From Spirochaetes bacterium GWE1_32_154 (GTDB taxonomy: Bacteria; Spirochaetota; GWE2-31-10): a DNA stretch of 64,000 bases. Of this stretch, positions 19,390 through 28,962 are shown one piece after another (the stretch's first letter is position 1; the number at the start of each line of letters is the position of its first letter). The position numbers and the translations under genes were made by a program. Where the stretch lies: positions 1 to 64,000 of the forward strand of contig MIAY01000001.1 in the NCBI GenBank assembly GCA_001829315.1, read 5' to 3'. Under the pieces are notes generated by a model, which ran no database searches, had not been told where the DNA came from, and worked only from the letters and a program-made list of their open reading frames with translations.

Positions 19390-19830
19390 ATGAGTAATAT
19401 TAAGAACAGACACTATATAAAAATTATCTTCTTATTTATTTTAATTCTCAATAGCATATCTATTTTTTCCTGCAAACGTACTCGAATACCGGAAAAAATA
19501 GAGACGATACAATTGAAAATGACACAACCACCAAAAGAATTAAGCTTATGGGGTGTAACAAAATATTCTGACTTAAAATTAAGGGAAGAGTTATCTGATG
19601 AATCATCTGTTTTACGATATTTAACTCATGGTTCCTTAGTTGAAATAATCAAAAGAAATGACTCTATTACTTTATTTGATGGAAAAAGAGATTACTGGTA
19701 TTATGTTAAATCTGATAGTTTAACAGGCTGGATATTTGGTGCTTATATAGATATATTCAATGATATCATAAGTGCAGAAAGAAAATGCGAACAAATTCTA
19801 TTCAATACTTACGAAAAACCACTGGAATAG
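19390..19830 (+). CDS. SH3-domain lipoprotein, function unknown
   Basis: 146 residues with a hydrophobic signal peptide ending ISIFSC, a lipobox with the modified Cys at position 28. The mature part has one bacterial SH3-type domain (about 50-125): LWGVTKYSDLKLREELSDES, LTHGSLVEIIKRND and the closing WYYVKSDSLTGWIFGAYIDI. Such domains often bind cell-wall peptides or other proteins. It lies between eno and topA and is read in the same direction, but the eno terminator separates it from eno. Confidence 0.78.
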   Translation: MSNIKNRHYIKIIFLFILILNSISIFSCKRTRIPEKIETIQLKMTQPPKELSLWGVTKYSDLKLREELSDESSVLRYLTHGSLVEIIKRNDSITLFDGKRDYWYYVKSDSLTGWIFGAYIDIFNDIISAERKCEQILFNTYEKPLE

Positions 19831-19924
19831 TTACAATAATTAAATTTTTATATGATTTTCTTGTAATTATGATAATTTTGATTATATTTAATAAAATGTA
19901 TACCTAATGATTACGGAGAAAACA

Positions 19925-22060
19925 ATGCCGGTTGCCAAAAGCACAAAAAAGACAATAAAAAAAACTGATAAGAGCATTCTCGTAATAGTCGAGTCGCCAG
20001 CAAAAGCTAAAACAATAAACAAATATCTTGGTAAAGATTATAAAGTTACCGCATCAATGGGTCATATTATTGATTTACCAAAATCAAGAATTGGAGTAAA
20101 TGTTGATGATAATTTTGAACCCGAGTACATTACAGTACGTGGCAAAGGTAAAATATTAAATGACTTAAAAAAATTTGCGGCTAATTCTAAGTCGATACTT
20201 CTGGCAAGTGATAACGACCGTGAAGGAGAAGCAATTGCATTTCACATCGGTGATGCTCTAAAAAAGAAATATCCCGAACTTCCTATAAAAAGAATTGTAT
20301 TTAATGAAATAACAAAAAATGCAATTGTTGATTCTATAAAAGATGCAAAAGAAATTGATATTAACAAAGTTGAAGCCCAAAAGACAAGAAGAATTCTTGA
20401 CCGGCTGGTTGGTTATAAAATCTCTCCTATTTTATGGGAAAAAGTGAAAAATGGCTTATCAGCAGGAAGAGTTCAGTCATTAACCTTAAAAGCAATATGT
20501 GAAAGGGAAGATGAAATCGAGAAATTTATTCCGGTTGAATACTGGTCTGTCGATGCATTACTTAATAAAGATAAAAAAGATTTTGTTGCTGAATTATCAA
20601 AAATCGATAACAACAAACCTGAAATTACCAATGAGAAATCAGTTACTATCATACGAAAAGATTTATTAAACGGTGAATTTGTCGTATCAAATATTCAAAC
20701 AACAACAAAAAGTATTAGTCCCCTACCGCCATTTATTACATCAAAACTGCAACAGGCTGCTGCAAACAGATTTAGTTTCACTTCAAAGAAAACAATGAGC
20801 ATAGCTCAACAATTATATGAAGGTATTGATATTGGCACTGACACAATCGGTCTTATTACATACATGAGAACAGACTCAGTCAGAATATCAGACTCTGCGT
20901 TACAGGAAGTACGTGAATACATCGGTAAAGAATGGGCAGATTGTCTTCCTGAACAGGTAAATTTATATTCAAAAAAAACCGGTGCACAGGATGCTCATGA
21001 GGCTATTCGACCAACAGCAGTTATGAGAACACCTGAGTTGTTGAAAAAATATCTAACTGCCGATCAATATAAAATTTATGCGATTATCTGGGAACGATTT
21101 GTCTCCTCTCAAATGACGAATGCTGAGTATTTATCAAAAACAGTGTCAATTACTTCCGGAAAATACACTTTTAAGGTAACTAAATCCGATATGACAAATA
21201 GAGGTTACAACGCCAGTTTAAACCTTTTGAAATCAAAAGATACTGCTAAAGTTGTGAAACTACCGGAGTTTAAAGAAGGTGACATTCTCAATTTCAAAGA
21301 ATTAATAACAGAACAGCATTTTACACAACCGCCTCCGCGATATACTGATGCATCAATTATCAAATTTCTTGAAGAAAATGGTATAGGACGACCTTCAACC
21401 TATGCACCAATAATATCAACACTATTAGACCGGTATTATGTAGTCAGAAAAGCAAAACAGATTGAACCGACAGTTCTTGGTAAACTTGTTAATAATATCA
21501 TTGTTACATCATTTCCTGATATTGTTAATATTGATTTTACAGCAAAATTAGAGTCTGACCTCGATGAAATAGCAAACGGTAACGCGCATAGAGTTGAATT
21601 ACTTAAAACATTTTATGATCCATTCAGCAAACATCTTGAGGAAGCCCAAAATAATTTAGAAGTTCATAAAAAAGTTTTTGATGAGGAAACGGACGAGGTT
21701 TGTGACAAATGCGGTTCAAAAATGCTTAAAAAACTAGGGCGATATGGTTTTTTTCTTGCCTGTTCAAATTTCCCCGCATGTAGAAACGCAAAAACGATTC
21801 CACTTGCAGATTGCCCTGTCGACGGATGTAACGGTAAAATAATTGCAAGAAAAAAAGGCGCACGGGGAAAAGAATTTTATGGCTGTACCAATTATCCTGA
21901 ATGTCAATTTATAAGCTGGAATAAACCAACTGACATTAAATGCCCAAAATGCGGGAAATTTCTTGTTGAAAAACATGATAAAGAACACGGAAACTTTAAA
22001 CAATGTGTTGATGAAAAGTGCGATTATAAATTGCTTGAGGAATCATCAGGTAATGATTAA
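19925..22060 (+). CDS. topA: DNA topoisomerase I
   Basis: 711 residues from the ATG at 19925, which has ACGGAG six bases upstream; an earlier in-frame ATG at 19907 lacks such a site. It relaxes negative supercoils. The Toprim domain opens VIVESPAKAKTINKYLGKDY and includes LASDNDREGEAIAFHIGDAL. The catalytic Tyr is in GLITYMRTDSVR (near residue 305). Three C-terminal zinc ribbons (about 570-711) show CDKCGSKM...CSNFPAC, CPVDGC...CTNYPEC and CPKCGK...CVDEKC. xerC overlaps its end, the start of a conserved topA-xerC-hslVU order. Confidence 0.97.
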   Translation: MPVAKSTKKTIKKTDKSILVIVESPAKAKTINKYLGKDYKVTASMGHIIDLPKSRIGVNVDDNFEPEYITVRGKGKILNDLKKFAANSKSILLASDNDREGEAIAFHIGDALKKKYPELPIKRIVFNEITKNAIVDSIKDAKEIDINKVEAQKTRRILDRLVGYKISPILWEKVKNGLSAGRVQSLTLKAICEREDEIEKFIPVEYWSVDALLNKDKKDFVAELSKIDNNKPEITNEKSVTIIRKDLLNGEFVVSNIQTTTKSISPLPPFITSKLQQAAANRFSFTSKKTMSIAQQLYEGIDIGTDTIGLITYMRTDSVRISDSALQEVREYIGKEWADCLPEQVNLYSKKTGAQDAHEAIRPTAVMRTPELLKKYLTADQYKIYAIIWERFVSSQMTNAEYLSKTVSITSGKYTFKVTKSDMTNRGYNASLNLLKSKDTAKVVKLPEFKEGDILNFKELITEQHFTQPPPRYTDASIIKFLEENGIGRPSTYAPIISTLLDRYYVVRKAKQIEPTVLGKLVNNIIVTSFPDIVNIDFTAKLESDLDEIANGNAHRVELLKTFYDPFSKHLEEAQNNLEVHKKVFDEETDEVCDKCGSKMLKKLGRYGFFLACSNFPACRNAKTIPLADCPVDGCNGKIIARKKGARGKEFYGCTNYPECQFISWNKPTDIKCPKCGKFLVEKHDKEHGNFKQCVDEKCDYKLLEESSGND

Positions 22061-22931
22061 TGATTTGGATGAATATATTTCTTTCTTACATTCTCAAAAA
22101 GGTTTGTCTGAAAAAACAGTCATTGCATACAAACAGGATATTGAAAGATTTTACCACTATTTAGAGAGTGAAAATCTTTCAATTGATAGCATAAAAAGAC
22201 ATCATTTCAGAGGGTTTCTCGCTGAATTAAATCGTATCAGACTTGAGAAATCATCAATAAACCGTATATTGTCAAGCCTCAAAAGTTACATAAAATTCAG
22301 GATGAGAAAAGGAAATATTGACTCTTCTGATATTCTTGAAGTTGAATCATTAAAAAAAAAAGAGTATTTACCTGAATTTTTATTTGATAAAGAAATTCTT
22401 GCATTACTTGAAATCACTCCAGATACTAAATATGATTACCGTGATATTTTAATACTTGAAATTTTATTATCAACAGGTGTTCGAGTCTCAGAACTGGTTT
22501 CAATTAATATCAGTGATATAACATTTAAAAACCGTGAAATTCGTGTTAAAGGTAAAGGAAATAAAGAACGGATCGTTCTTTATGGTGAAAAATGTGAAAC
22601 TGCATTAAAAAATTATTTACTAATACGAGGTCAGTTTAATTCAGAGCCAAATGATCGTGCATTGTTTCTCAATCATCGCGGGACACGGTTAACTGACCGG
22701 GCTATAAGAACAATAGTTGAAAAAAGAATGAACGATACAGCAATAATTAAAAAAATATCACCACATTCACTGCGACATTCTTTTGCTACATCACTGCTAA
22801 AAAATGGGGCTGATATAAAAAGTGTACAGACACTACTTGGACACGCAAGCATTACGAGTACACAAATATATACACACATGACTTTAGAAGAATTAAAAAA
22901 TGTTTATACGGAATATCATCCCCATGCTTAA
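22053..22931 (+). CDS. xerC: Tyrosine recombinase XerC/XerD type
   Basis: About 292 residues from the ATG at 22053, overlapping the end of topA by eight bases. The N-terminal SAM-like core-binding domain starts LDEYISFLHSQKGLSEKTVI. The catalytic domain has Arg in STGVRVSELVSIN, the HSLRHSFATSLL box, and LGHASITSTQIYTH with the nucleophilic Tyr. Such enzymes resolve chromosome dimers at dif. The synteny (topA-xerC-hslV-hslU, like codV in Bacillus) favours a housekeeping XerC over an integrase. XerC versus XerD cannot be separated by reading alone. Confidence 0.9.
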   Translation: MINDLDEYISFLHSQKGLSEKTVIAYKQDIERFYHYLESENLSIDSIKRHHFRGFLAELNRIRLEKSSINRILSSLKSYIKFRMRKGNIDSSDILEVESLKKKEYLPEFLFDKEILALLEITPDTKYDYRDILILEILLSTGVRVSELVSINISDITFKNREIRVKGKGNKERIVLYGEKCETALKNYLLIRGQFNSEPNDRALFLNHRGTRLTDRAIRTIVEKRMNDTAIIKKISPHSLRHSFATSLLKNGADIKSVQTLLGHASITSTQIYTHMTLEELKNVYTEYHPHA

Positions 22932-23011
22932 AAATATGTTTACTATTTTAAACTTTTTTATTACATTGAATAACTGAATTTACTTCAAAATTTACTTATA
23001 AAGGAATATAT

Positions 23012-23554
23012 ATGTCAGAGAAAAGATGGAGATCAACCACTGTTTTAGCGGTTAGAAAAAACGGTGAAGTTACAATGGCTGCCGACGGACAAGTTACACT
23101 TGGAAGCACCATTATGAAAAGCAATGCGAAAAAAATACGAAGAATATTCGATGATAAAATACTAATCGGTTTTGCCGGCAGTACCGCTGATGCTTTTAAT
23201 TTATTTGATAAATTTGAAGAAAAAGTCAATGAATATAGAGGTGATATTGTCAGGGCTTCTGTTGAATTAGCTAAAGATTGGAGAACTGATAAAATACTAA
23301 GAAAACTGGAAGCAATGCTTATTATTGCTGATAAAAATACCACACTTATTGTTTCAGGTAGCGGTGATGTCGTTGAACCTGATTTTGATGTAGCAGCGAT
23401 TGGAAGCGGTGGAAATTTTGCATTATCTGCTGCTAGAGCATATCTTGATGATTCACGTTATTCAGCACATGAAATTGCAGAGAAATCATTGAAAATTGCA
23501 GCTGATGTTTGTATATATACTAATAATTCTATAACTATCGAGGATATAAAATGA
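23012..23554 (+). CDS. hslV: ATP-dependent protease subunit HslV
   Basis: 180 residues. HslV forms the double-hexamer proteolytic core of HslUV (ClpQY). The N-terminus is MSEKRWRS followed by [20 protein letters not shown], giving the catalytic N-terminal Thr after a short propeptide. Also seen are [20 protein letters not shown] and [27 protein letters not shown] precedes the ATG, and the stop overlaps hslU (ATGA). Confidence 0.96.
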   Translation: MSEKRWRSTTVLAVRKNGEVTMAADGQVTLGSTIMKSNAKKIRRIFDDKILIGFAGSTADAFNLFDKFEEKVNEYRGDIVRASVELAKDWRTDKILRKLEAMLIIADKNTTLIVSGSGDVVEPDFDVAAIGSGGNFALSAARAYLDDSRYSAHEIAEKSLKIAADVCIYTNNSITIEDIK

Positions 23555-24903
23555 ATCTTATAGGTAATGACGGATTAGATTTAACGCCAAAAAACATTGT
23601 TTCTGAACTTGATAAATATATTATAGGACAACATGATGCAAAAAAAGCTGTTGCTATTGCATTACGAAACAGATATAGAAGAAAACTTGTTCCTGATGAT
23701 ATTAAAGATGAGATTTCACCTAAAAATATTATCATGATCGGACCAACAGGTGTTGGAAAAACTGAAATAGCGAGACGGCTTGCAAAACTCTGCGGAGCTC
23801 CTTTTGTGAAAGTTGAAGCAACAAAGTATACTGAAGTCGGCTATGTCGGAAGAGATGTGGAAAGTATTGTTCGGGATTTAATGAATGTTGGTGTTAATCT
23901 TATTAAAAAAGAAATGCGTGAATCTGTAGTTCTTGAAGCCGAAAAGAAAACAGAAGAAATATTACTTGGTGTTATTTTACCGGGTGTAAATGATAAAGAA
24001 AACATAATGAGTGAGGAATTAAAGACAAAAGAAAAATTCCGTGAAATGTTAAGGGAAGGTAAGTTAGATGATAGAATTATTGAGATTACCGTAACAAGTA
24101 CATCATCTCCTGCTGTTGAAATGTTTTCAGGTGCAGGTTTTGAAGGAATGGGGATAAATTTATCTGATCTTGGCGGAATGTTTGGTGGTACACCTAAACA
24201 AAAAAAGAAAAGAGTAACGGTAAAACAGGCAAAAAAAATAATTTTAGATCAGGAAATTGAGAAACTTCTTGATATGGATAAAGTAACAGACCTTGCCGTT
24301 GAAAGAGTTGAAAATGATGGAATTATATTTATTGATGAAATAGATAAAATCGCAGTCAAATCAAAATCAGCCAGCGGTGCTGAAGTTTCAAGAGAAGGTG
24401 TCCAAAGGGATTTATTACCAATTGTTGAAGGCTCACAAGTAAATACAAAATATGGTCCGGTAAATACTGATCATATACTTTTTATTGCATCCGGTGCATT
24501 CCACATGAGTAAACCGTCTGACTTAATCCCCGAAATGCAAGGTAGATTTCCTATACGGGTTGAATTGAATAGTTTAACAAAAGAGGATTTCATTCAAATA
24601 TTAACGATTCCTAAAAACGCATTGATTTTGCAGTATAAAGAATTATTAAAAACCGAAGGGGTAAATCTTGAGATTACCGAAGATGCTATTATTGAAATAG
24701 CAGAATATGCATACAATGTTAACACTGATATGGAAAATATCGGGGCAAGACGACTTCATACTATATTAGAAAAGTTACTTGAGGAAATCAGCTATAATGC
24801 ACCTGAAATGAAAGGTGAAAATGTTACCGTAAATGGAGAAACAGTTAAAACATCACTTAAAAAGATCGTTGAAAATCACGATCTTTCAAAATATATTCTT
24901 TAG
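23551..24903 (+). CDS. hslU: HslU ATPase/unfoldase
   Basis: 450 residues. HslU is the AAA+ hexamer that unfolds substrates for HslV. Walker A is [19 protein letters not shown], the pore loop [17 protein letters not shown], Walker [16 protein letters not shown], and the arginine-finger region [17 protein letters not shown]-like [15 protein letters not shown]. An I domain lies at about 110-250. The tail LSKYIL is the C-terminal segment expected to dock into HslV. Translation is coupled to hslV through the ATGA overlap. Confidence 0.97.
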   Translation: MNLIGNDGLDLTPKNIVSELDKYIIGQHDAKKAVAIALRNRYRRKLVPDDIKDEISPKNIIMIGPTGVGKTEIARRLAKLCGAPFVKVEATKYTEVGYVGRDVESIVRDLMNVGVNLIKKEMRESVVLEAEKKTEEILLGVILPGVNDKENIMSEELKTKEKFREMLREGKLDDRIIEITVTSTSSPAVEMFSGAGFEGMGINLSDLGGMFGGTPKQKKKRVTVKQAKKIILDQEIEKLLDMDKVTDLAVERVENDGIIFIDEIDKIAVKSKSASGAEVSREGVQRDLLPIVEGSQVNTKYGPVNTDHILFIASGAFHMSKPSDLIPEMQGRFPIRVELNSLTKEDFIQILTIPKNALILQYKELLKTEGVNLEITEDAIIEIAEYAYNVNTDMENIGARRLHTILEKLLEEISYNAPEMKGENVTVNGETVKTSLKKIVENHDLSKYIL

Positions 24904-24918
24904 AAACGCTTCAAATTA

Positions 24919-24958
24919 AAAAAGCACTTTTATATTTTACTATAAAAGTGCTTTTTTT
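24919..24958. terminator. Bidirectional terminator between hslU and pfp
   Basis: A stem of AAAAAGCACTTTTATA with TATAAAAGTGCTTTTT around an eight-base loop, with a T-run on the plus strand (CTTTTTTTAT) and A-run on the other side. It serves two convergent genes. Confidence 0.85.
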
Positions 24959-24959
24959 A

Positions 24960-26621
24960 TTATTTACCTGCTTGTTCTAATATCAACGTTTTTGTTGGAG
25001 CATCACATACTTCAGTCGGTCCGTAATATTGAATTGAACCAGGGAACACATATGATGTTTTAATTGCCCAATCATTTCTATGTTTTACATAAAATTTATA
25101 TGGAGCACCACTTAATTCAACAAGTGCTTTCTTAATAACAGGTTTTTTCTCACCATGTCTTTGTTCAAGATTAAACATCATCGATGTTGGAATTCCGCCG
25201 GCAATCCAGCTCGTTGCCGGTTTTGCACAATGTTTAACTGATGACATATAACCTGTTAATCCACTTGCAATTAACAGGAATGCAATGTACCCTAATGAAT
25301 AACAATAATCAGCATCAAAATTTGACGGAGCTGCACATCTTCCTTCATAACCGAAGAAATGATTTAAACCGGCAAATTTACCTTTGTACTTACCTTCTTT
25401 TTTTAGAACGTCCAATCGGGCTGCAACCATATCGATAAGTAATTTTTCAGTTTCAATTCGTGATACCTGAACATTACCATGAGGGTCTCTATCCATACAA
25501 AGTTGAGCTTGAATTGATGCAGGCAATGATTTAAAAGCATCGGATGATACTTTTGAAAGATTCTTTGCAATCCATGCTGATTGTTCTGAAGTTGCAATTT
25601 TTGCAAATTCATCAGCTTTATGAGCTAATAAGTCATTCAATTCTGCAATTAGAATTTTCATTTCAGGAATAAATTCTATTAAACCTTCCGGAACTAAAAT
25701 AACACCAAAGTTGTCACCATTAGCAGCTCTTTTTACAACAATATCAACAATTTCTTCAACCACTGTTACCATTGTTTTTTGTTCTTTTTCAACTTCTTCA
25801 GAAATAATCGCCCAATTTGGCTGTGTTTGTAATGCACATTCAAGACCGATATGCGATGCAGATCGTCCCATTAATTTTATGAAGTGATAGTATTTTTTAG
25901 CTGAATTGGCATCTCTTTGAATATTACCAATAAGTTCTGAATACACTTTTGTTGCAGTATCAAAACCGAATGATGTTTCAATATGCTCGTTTTTCAAGTC
26001 ACCATCAATTGTCTTTGGACAACCGATAACTTGAATTGTTTCACCTTTAGATTTGTAGTAATCTGCAAGTAAAGCAGCATTTGTATTTGAATCATCTCCA
26101 CCGATTATGATAATAGCAGAAATATTTTTATCTTTACAAACTTTAAGTGATTTATCAAATTGCTCAACAGTTTCCAATTTCGTTCTGCCAGATCCGATAA
26201 TATCAAAACCACCGGTGTTTCTATATTGATCGATTAAATCTTTAGTGATTTCAATCATGTTTCCGTCAATAATTCCTGCAGGACCACCAAGAAAACCATA
26301 TAATTTAGAGTCTTTATTTCCATTTTTCAAACCGTCAAATACACCGGCAATAACATTATGTCCACCGGGAGCCTGGCCACCGGATAAAATAACGCCGACA
26401 TTGATCTTATCTCCGGCTTTTGGGTTTGAACCTTTTTCAAAAGTCGCAATAGGCATTCCATAAGTACTTTTTAGCATTTTTTTTAATTCATCTTTGTCAC
26501 TGATAGCTTCAGTTGGAGCACCAAGTTTCAATGCAATTTCAGTAACCTTACCCTTAACTGCTTCAGGTAATTTAGGCTGGTACAAGTATCGTGCTTTTTG
26601 TAAAGCTGAAATATCACTCAT
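24960..26621 (-). CDS. pfp: Diphosphate-fructose-6-phosphate 1-phosphotransferase
   Basis: 553 residues, the long PPi-dependent class found in spirochaetes, plants and chlamydiae. It phosphorylates fructose 6-phosphate with pyrophosphate, reversibly, in glycolysis. Seen are [20 protein letters not shown], the PPi-specific [12 protein letters not shown] (Asp where ATP enzymes have Gly), [11 protein letters not shown] with the second PPi determinant, and [20 protein letters not shown] precedes the ATG. With eno nearby it fits glycolysis as the main energy route. Confidence 0.95.
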   Translation of the reverse strand: MSDISALQKARYLYQPKLPEAVKGKVTEIALKLGAPTEAISDKDELKKMLKSTYGMPIATFEKGSNPKAGDKINVGVILSGGQAPGGHNVIAGVFDGLKNGNKDSKLYGFLGGPAGIIDGNMIEITKDLIDQYRNTGGFDIIGSGRTKLETVEQFDKSLKVCKDKNISAIIIIGGDDSNTNAALLADYYKSKGETIQVIGCPKTIDGDLKNEHIETSFGFDTATKVYSELIGNIQRDANSAKKYYHFIKLMGRSASHIGLECALQTQPNWAIISEEVEKEQKTMVTVVEEIVDIVVKRAANGDNFGVILVPEGLIEFIPEMKILIAELNDLLAHKADEFAKIATSEQSAWIAKNLSKVSSDAFKSLPASIQAQLCMDRDPHGNVQVSRIETEKLLIDMVAARLDVLKKEGKYKGKFAGLNHFFGYEGRCAAPSNFDADYCYSLGYIAFLLIASGLTGYMSSVKHCAKPATSWIAGGIPTSMMFNLEQRHGEKKPVIKKALVELSGAPYKFYVKHRNDWAIKTSYVFPGSIQYYGPTEVCDAPTKTLILEQAGK

Positions 26622-26727
26622 TTTATTCTCCTGTCAAATAGAAAATTCATAATCTAAAATCGCCGCTATAGTAGAAAAAATTATTTTTTTAGTCAATAGA
26701 GCATTATATAAAAAATATCTTTTATCT

Positions 26728-27297
26728 TTATTTTTTTGTAAAAAAAAGTAATGAATTGATGCCGTAGTTTCTCCGGTCAATTAAATGAAGACTTCCGATT
26801 TCCGCTGCAATTTCATCTTTGCTTGTAGCGTGGATAACAATTATTCCGTCATCTTTTAAAATGTTTTTTTTGTCAATTAATGAAACAATTTCTTCCTTGT
26901 TTGACATTTTAAACGGGGGATCAGCCATAATAAAATCGTATTGTTTAGTTGATCTTTTAATGTAATTAAACGCATCTGATATAATTAAATTAAAACATTC
27001 GTTAAGACCAAATTTATCAAGATTAGCTTGTAATATACCTTTTTTACCGAAATCGCCTTCAATAATATCAGCTTTTGCAACCATACCTCTTGAATATCCT
27101 TCAATTGCAATAGAAGCTGAGCCTGAAAAAAGATCAAGCATTTCCATTTCTTTTCTACCGTATAGAATGTTAAATAAAGCCTGCTTACACATTGAAGTCA
27201 TAGGTCGAATCTCACCGGGAGGACACTCTAAAACCCTTCCTTTCATTGAACCTGATGCGACTCTTATTTTAAGTTTAGTATTTTTGTTAATTGCCAA
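26728..27297 (-). CDS. rsmD: 16S rRNA (guanine966-N2)-methyltransferase RsmD
   Basis: 189 residues from a TTG, supported by AGAGGTAA seven bases upstream. RsmD methylates G966 of 16S rRNA in the 30S subunit. The sequence shows KIRVASGSMKGRVLECPPG, RPMTSMCKQALFNIL, the SAM site MLDLFSGSASIAIEGYSRG and the catalytic motif DFIMADPPFKM. It sits near rsmA, another 16S rRNA methyltransferase gene. Confidence 0.93.
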   Translation of the reverse strand: MAINKNTKLKIRVASGSMKGRVLECPPGEIRPMTSMCKQALFNILYGRKEMEMLDLFSGSASIAIEGYSRGMVAKADIIEGDFGKKGILQANLDKFGLNECFNLIISDAFNYIKRSTKQYDFIMADPPFKMSNKEEIVSLIDKKNILKDDGIIVIHATSKDEIAAEIGSLHLIDRRNYGINSLLFFTKK

Positions 27298-27368
27298 TTA
27301 GTTACCTCTATGTATTTTATTAAAGGTAACATACCATAACAGATAATAAATAGTAAAGATGTTTTACC

Positions 27369-27926
27369 TTATCGTTTCATTTTTTCTTCGAGTTTGTTGT
27401 AATAATCATTTTTTAAAATTGAATATAAATAAAGATCTTTGAATGTATCATTGTAATATACCGCCTGTCTCATTAAGCCTTCCTGAATTGCTCCGATTTC
27501 ATTGAGTAATTTCATTGAACGCTGATCATCCGTTTCAATTCGCACTTCGATACGGTTTAAATTTAATTTTCTAAAAGCATAATCAAGAATTAATCGAACC
27601 GTCATAATGGTATAACTGTTATTCCAGAATTTTTTACCGGTTGAATATCCGATACGTGCAACCCTATTTTTTGAATCAATATCTTTTATCACTGCGACAC
27701 CAACTAAATCATCGAGAGAATGCCTGAATATACCCCAGGTATATTTTTCTTCCTGATTATACATTTCCATTGAATCACCAATATAATCTTTGATCCATTT
27801 ATCATTTAAAGGATATGGAATTGATAAATACCGGCACATCTCCGGATCATTAAATAATGATTTAAAACTCGAAACATATTTTAATGTCAATTTCTTTAAA
27901 TATATAATTTTATTAGAGAGATACAT
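27369..27926 (-). CDS. GNAT acetyltransferase, RimJ/RimL-like
   Basis: 185 residues. Family features are IIYLKKLTLKYVSSFKSLFN at the N-terminus, a beta-bulge VGVAVIKDIDSKNRVARIGY and the acetyl-CoA region GKKFWNNSYTIMTVRLILDY, then ALEALGFEEG-like RSMKLLNEIGAIQEGLMRQA. Such enzymes acetylate protein N-termini or small amines; the substrate is not predictable. AAGGA precedes the ATG. The domain appears complete. Confidence 0.86.
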   Translation of the reverse strand: MYLSNKIIYLKKLTLKYVSSFKSLFNDPEMCRYLSIPYPLNDKWIKDYIGDSMEMYNQEEKYTWGIFRHSLDDLVGVAVIKDIDSKNRVARIGYSTGKKFWNNSYTIMTVRLILDYAFRKLNLNRIEVRIETDDQRSMKLLNEIGAIQEGLMRQAVYYNDTFKDLYLYSILKNDYYNKLEEKMKR

Positions 27927-27996
27927 GTAAGAAAATCCTTCAATGAGATATGATGTACTATTATCTTTTCGGCGGGAAACAGACGAATATAAACTT

Positions 27997-28881
27997 TTAT
28001 TTTTGAGATTTTACAAACTCGAAAATATTATCGGTTAATTCACAAATTTGGGGAATGGACAATATTTCGCCTCGATCATTAGGAGAAATACCTGATTTTT
28101 CTAATAAAGCAACGAGATCAACCTGTTCTAAATCTTTAAGAAACGGAGAGTTCATCAAATTGTTTCTTAATTGTTTTCTCCGGTTAATAAACAGTGACCG
28201 GGAAACTTTAAAAAATAACGTTTTATCTTTAACAGGATATTTATCTTTTACTATGGTAAAACGAACTACTGATGAATCAACATTGGGCCTTGGATGAAAA
28301 GAAGACGGTGAAATCTTTGCAACAATCTTGGGATCACTATGAAAATTACAGAAAATAGTTAAACTTCCGTATTTTTTTGTGCCCGGAGGACTAATTATTC
28401 TTTCTGCGACTTCTTTTTGCATCATAAATGCTGCTTTTGAAATATTTAAATCACTAGTGAATATTTTTTCAAGTATTGGCGTTGTTATATAGTATGGTAA
28501 ATTACCGGTAATAATTAAATTATCATCAGGGCCGACATATTGTTTCATTGCATCTTCAAATGTTTTAAGAAAATCTCCTTCAATCAGATTAAAATTATCA
28601 TACCCCGCAAATAATGTTTTAATATGTTTAATGTAAGCTCTGTCAATCTCAAAACCGACTAAACGTTTACATCCAGACTCAATAAGTCTGTTTGTAAGGC
28701 TTCCGAGACCACAACCTATTTCAAAAACGACATCATTCTCTTTAATTTCAAGACTCTTGACAATTGTATCGCAAACACCTGAATTGATGAGGAAATTCTG
28801 TCCGAATTTTTTATTAATACTAAGATGATTTTCTTCGATAAAATTTAATATTTCTTTTACACTATAATACTTGAATTCCAT
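27997..28881 (-). CDS. rsmA: 16S rRNA dimethyladenosine transferase RsmA/KsgA
   Basis: 294 residues, somewhat long for the family. It dimethylates A1518 and A1519 of 16S rRNA. Seen are NKKFGQNFLINSGVCDTIV, the SAM site VVFEIGCGLGSLTNRLIES, the catalytic TGNLPYYITTPILEKIF and VAERIISPPGTKKYGSLTI. The C-terminal helical domain (RRKQLRNNL) is present. No strong ribosome-binding site precedes the ATG. It is divergent from the MurC-like gene. Confidence 0.96.
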   Translation of the reverse strand: MEFKYYSVKEILNFIEENHLSINKKFGQNFLINSGVCDTIVKSLEIKENDVVFEIGCGLGSLTNRLIESGCKRLVGFEIDRAYIKHIKTLFAGYDNFNLIEGDFLKTFEDAMKQYVGPDDNLIITGNLPYYITTPILEKIFTSDLNISKAAFMMQKEVAERIISPPGTKKYGSLTIFCNFHSDPKIVAKISPSSFHPRPNVDSSVVRFTIVKDKYPVKDKTLFFKVSRSLFINRRKQLRNNLMNSPFLKDLEQVDLVALLEKSGISPNDRGEILSIPQICELTDNIFEFVKSQK

Positions 28882-28962
28882 TGCTAAAAAATATATTATT
28901 TACCGATTTTATGCAAGCTGTTTAACGGTAAAATTAATGCTTATTACAACAAAAGGGTCACA

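Noticed and set aside
22053-22931. Integrase of a mobile island
   Set aside because: Its position inside topA-xerC-hslVU and Xer motifs fit a housekeeping recombinase; no att-like repeats or phage genes are near.
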